A stretch of 64,000 nucleotides of DNA from Candidatus Endomicrobium procryptotermitis (lineage in GTDB: Bacteria; Elusimicrobiota; Endomicrobiia; Endomicrobiales; Endomicrobiaceae): positions 1 through 64,000 of the forward strand of contig JAITIP010000004.1 in assembly GCA_031279415.1 (NCBI GenBank), read 5' to 3'. Numbering within the stretch: position 1 is the stretch's first letter; each line of letters begins with the position of its first letter. The notes under the pieces are model-generated. The model made no database searches and was not told the origin of the DNA. It was given only the letters and a program-made list of their open reading frames with translations. This document shows, one piece after another, positions 61,724 through 64,000 of this stretch. A program made the translations under genes and the position numbers.

Positions 61724-62076
61724 ATGAGGAAGAATTTCGAAGAAATTATCGTCAAGGTTACTAATACTTTTGCTATTTACGACACAGTTTTTTTGTTTTC
61801 ATATAAGGTGATTTGATGAATGAAAAATGCGGCGACTGCTTGAAAATGCCATTTTTCTCCTAAACGAACATCTAGAAAATATAATCCTTTTACATGAAAA
61901 CCAGACACATAATCAGCAAAGCACATTTGTCCGCCATAGATGAAACAGATTTGCTTGAATAAAATCCTAGTGACATTTATAAAGTCGTCAAAAGCGGGCT
62001 TGCCAAACTGAAAGAGAACAATTCTTAAGAATATATAAGATGGTAATATGTCAAATAAAAAAGGAGGGTACACGCT
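61724..62076 (+). pseudogene. Decayed coding traces between ilvD and ilvB
   Basis: A 353-base gap in an otherwise tight operon. A short frame starts at 61724 (MRKNFEEIIVKVTNTFAIYD) and ends TGA. Next, frames read NEKCGDCLK, then NAIFLLNEHLENIILLHENQ, then ISKAHLSAIDETDLLE and DIYKVVKSGLAKLKENN, each cut by stops or frame changes. This looks like one broken gene of unknown family, not a leader attenuator; no run of Ile/Val/Leu codons was found. Confidence 0.35.
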
Positions 62077-63810
62077 ATGGAAAAGACAGGCGCGCAGATT
62101 TTAATTGAAAGCTTATTGAAGGAAAATGTCGAAGTAGTGTTTGGCCTTCCGGGCGGTCAAGCGCTGCCGATTTTTGACGCTATTTACGGTTCGGGGTTAA
62201 ATTTCATTTTGGTAAGGCACGAGCAGTCGGCTGCGCATATGGCGGACGGCTATGCACGTTCAACGGGAAATACGGGAGTATGCATAGCAACGTCCGGACC
62301 AGGAGCGACAAATTTAGTTACCGGTTTGGCGACTGCGTATATGGATTCTGTTCCGATGGTGGCTTTTACTGGACAGGTTTCCACTGCCGTAATAGGCCAG
62401 GACGCTTTTCAGGAAGCGGATATTACGGGAATAACAAGACCGATAACAAAACATAATTTTTTAGTTAAAGACGTAAAAGAACTTGCAAAAACCATTAAAG
62501 AAGCTTTTTATATCGCTTCAACCGGAAGGCCGGGGCCGGTTTTGGTGGATATCCCTATCGATGTCCAAAGGGGAAAATGCGAATTTATATATCCAGAAAA
62601 AGTGGAAATACGTTCGTATAAACCCACTTACAGCGGCCATGCCGGACAAATAAAAAAAGCCTCCGAAATAATAAATAGAAGCGAAAGACCAGTTTTATAT
62701 ATAGGAGCTGGAGTCGTAGTTTCCAGAGCAGAAAAAGAAGTTTTGGAAATTTCTGTAAAAGCTGAAATTCCGGTAACAAATACCCTGCTTGCCATAGGCG
62801 CTTATCCTACAGATGCGGAATTGGCTCTCGGAATGCTCGGCATGCACGGCACGTATTGTGCAAATAAAGCGATACAGGCTGCGGATGTGATTATTGCCGT
62901 CGGCGCAAGGTTTGACGACAGATGCACAGGCAAAGTCTGCGATTTTGCCGGAAAAGCCAAAATTATTCATATTGACATAGACCCTGCTTCTATTTCAAAG
63001 GTGGTTGATATCGATATTCCAGTTGTAGGAGATGCGAAAATAATTTTGAAAGACATGTCAAAGCAGATAGAAAAGAAAGAAAGAAAGAAATGGCTCAAAC
63101 AGATAAACGCGTGGAAAGAAGAACATCCGCTTTCGTATGAAAAAAATGACAATAAACTTCATCCGCAGTATGTCATAGAAAAAATATCCGAACTTACAAA
63201 AGGAGAAGCCGTCATCGCAACAGAAGTCGGGCAGCATCAGATGTGGGCAGCTCAATATTATAAGGCAAAAAATTCCAAATTGTTTTTGAGTTCCGGAGGA
63301 CTAGGCACGATGGGTTACGGTTATCCGGCGGGCATAGGCGCAAAGTTCGGAAATCCAGACAAAGAAGTTATAGTCATCGCGGGGGATGGGTCATTTCAAA
63401 TGAATATGCAGGAAATGTCCGTTGCAATATTAAACGAGGTTGATGTTAAAGTCGTTATACTGAATAATCATTATTTGGGAAATGTCCGTCAATGGCAGGA
63501 AATGTTTTATGGAAAAAGATATTCACATACCTGTCTTTCAAAACGTAAAGACTGTCCTCCTTTGTGCAATACGCCCAACAGAGACAGATGCCCGGTATAT
63601 ATTCCAGATTTTGTAAAATGGGCAGAATCTTATGGAGCTCTCGGCATGCGCGTGACGGAGAAAAAGGAGATTGAATCTGCATTGAAAAAGATGTTGGAAA
63701 CAAAAAATTCCGTCGTCCTTGATACATGGGTCGAGATTGAAGAAAATATTTTTCCTATGGTGCCAGCTGGCGCTTCCCTTGACGACATCATAACGAGAAT
63801 AAACGGTTAG
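62077..63810 (+). CDS. ilvB: Acetolactate synthase large subunit
   Basis: A 577-residue ThDP enzyme condensing two pyruvates, or pyruvate with 2-ketobutyrate. Seen: [51 protein letters not shown] (catalytic Glu), [45 protein letters not shown] region [16 protein letters not shown], and the ThDP motif [17 protein letters not shown] with [13 protein letters not shown] Cys-rich insert, [18 protein letters not shown], near residue 490 is unusual. AGGAGGG before the ATG. Followed 8 bases later by the small subunit. Confidence 0.96.
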   Translation: MEKTGAQILIESLLKENVEVVFGLPGGQALPIFDAIYGSGLNFILVRHEQSAAHMADGYARSTGNTGVCIATSGPGATNLVTGLATAYMDSVPMVAFTGQVSTAVIGQDAFQEADITGITRPITKHNFLVKDVKELAKTIKEAFYIASTGRPGPVLVDIPIDVQRGKCEFIYPEKVEIRSYKPTYSGHAGQIKKASEIINRSERPVLYIGAGVVVSRAEKEVLEISVKAEIPVTNTLLAIGAYPTDAELALGMLGMHGTYCANKAIQAADVIIAVGARFDDRCTGKVCDFAGKAKIIHIDIDPASISKVVDIDIPVVGDAKIILKDMSKQIEKKERKKWLKQINAWKEEHPLSYEKNDNKLHPQYVIEKISELTKGEAVIATEVGQHQMWAAQYYKAKNSKLFLSSGGLGTMGYGYPAGIGAKFGNPDKEVIVIAGDGSFQMNMQEMSVAILNEVDVKVVILNNHYLGNVRQWQEMFYGKRYSHTCLSKRKDCPPLCNTPNRDRCPVYIPDFVKWAESYGALGMRVTEKKEIESALKKMLETKNSVVLDTWVEIEENIFPMVPAGASLDDIITRING

Positions 63811-63818
63811 GAGGAAAA

Positions 63819-64000
63819 ATGCGGCATACGATTTCTGTTTTAGTTGAAAACAAGTTCGGCGTTTTGGCAAGAATAGCGACTTTGTTTGCAGCGCGTGGGT
63901 TCAATATAGATTCTTTGGCCGTCGGAGAAACTGAAGATCCTGCAATCTCAAGAATGACCATAATGGTTAAAGGCGATGAATCCGTTTTAGAACAGGTGAC
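63819..64000 (+). CDS. ilvN: Acetolactate synthase small subunit, 5' part
   Basis: The first 60 codons of a gene cut by the window edge. After a strong GGAGGAAAAA site it reads [40 protein letters not shown], quoted here as [20 protein letters not shown] and [19 protein letters not shown], the ACT domain of IlvN/IlvH, which confers valine feedback on IlvB. The rest is outside the window. Confidence 0.93.
   Translation, partial: MRHTISVLVENKFGVLARIATLFAARGFNIDSLAVGETEDPAISRMTIMVKGDESVLEQV

Noticed and set aside
61777-62073. A 98-codon minus-strand frame between ilvD and ilvB
   Set aside because: No ribosome site or recognisable motif; opposite to the operon and over plus-strand coding traces.
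1-64000. rRNA, tRNA or CRISPR arrays
   Set aside because: No cloverleaf with a TTC-loop sequence, no rRNA core motifs and no regularly spaced repeats were noticed in the gaps. This was by eye; a tRNA scan could still find one.

Overview
The window is AT-rich bacterial chromosome from a Gram-negative (diderm) organism. It has a division and peptidoglycan cluster, heptose enzymes for lipopolysaccharide, predicted outer-membrane proteins, a type IV pilin-like gene, and a GH57 plus DUF4912 pair. Together with many short decayed gene pieces beside intact restriction-modification genes, this suggests an Elusimicrobiota genome, most like the Endomicrobium lineage of termite-gut symbionts. That placement is an inference from content and style; no marker rRNA lies in the window.

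Layout. (1) 1-5.2 kb: a very long membrane protein with an HExxH motif runs off the left edge and is coupled to a small membrane protein; then a decayed stretch and an ATPase plus STAS-like (DUF4325) pair. (2) 5.2-12.6 kb, minus strand: queF-murC-murB-ddl-ftsQ-ftsA-ftsZ-pgeF, packed with gaps of 0-12 bases, behind one good promoter. (3) 12.8-20.2 kb: an unknown tail-anchored protein, then a minus-strand run made of a BcgI-like restriction-modification pair, a HerA-like ATPase and glyA. (4) 20.2-27.2 kb, minus: tsaC, argJ, a Sel1-repeat protein, argC, rsmI, a GH57 enzyme and a broken DUF4912 gene. (5) 27.3-32.4 kb, plus: dprA-topA-xer and an unknown UBA-like protein. (6) 32.5-40.3 kb: an iron-sulfur flavoprotein, mazG, comM, a small beta-barrel protein, a subtilase with a sorting-type C-terminus next to a PorV-like protein, and a MetF-like enzyme. 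(7) 40.4-42.2 kb: a second restriction-modification pair, a D12 adenine methylase with a HaeIII-family endonuclease. (8) 42.4-47.4 kb: cspA, then pepP-efp-accB-accC and gmhA-hldE(C-terminal type). (9) 47.6-54.7 kb: a thiD2 domain protein, a zinc-type ABC transporter with two accessory membrane proteins, thiC, a small secreted protein and thrB. (10) 54.8-56.8 kb: a membrane glycosyltransferase-like gene preceded by a 7-bp tandem repeat that puts its ATG out of frame, and an IS30 transposase remnant. (11) 56.8-64 kb: lysC, a pilin-like gene, cimA, ilvD, ilvB and the start of ilvN/H.

How the parts work together. The minus-strand division cluster builds UDP-muropeptide precursors and the Z-ring. 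lysC and thrB belong to aspartate-family synthesis, while cimA-ilvD-ilvB-ilvN give a threonine-independent route to isoleucine plus valine. argJ/argC, thiC/thiD2 and accB/accC complete a strongly biosynthetic profile, as expected for a symbiont that supplies amino acids and cofactors. DNA uptake and repair genes (dprA, comM, xer) and two restriction-modification modules look intact, whereas surface and sugar-related genes (DUF4912, the glycosyltransferase, several remnants) show decay or possible switching.

The strongest items for follow-up are the heptanucleotide repeat that places a glycosyltransferase out of frame, the HaeIII-family endonuclease paired with an adenine methylase, the BcgI-like pair joined to a HerA ATPase, and the unlisted long HExxH membrane protein at the left edge. 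No rRNA, tRNA or CRISPR array was seen.
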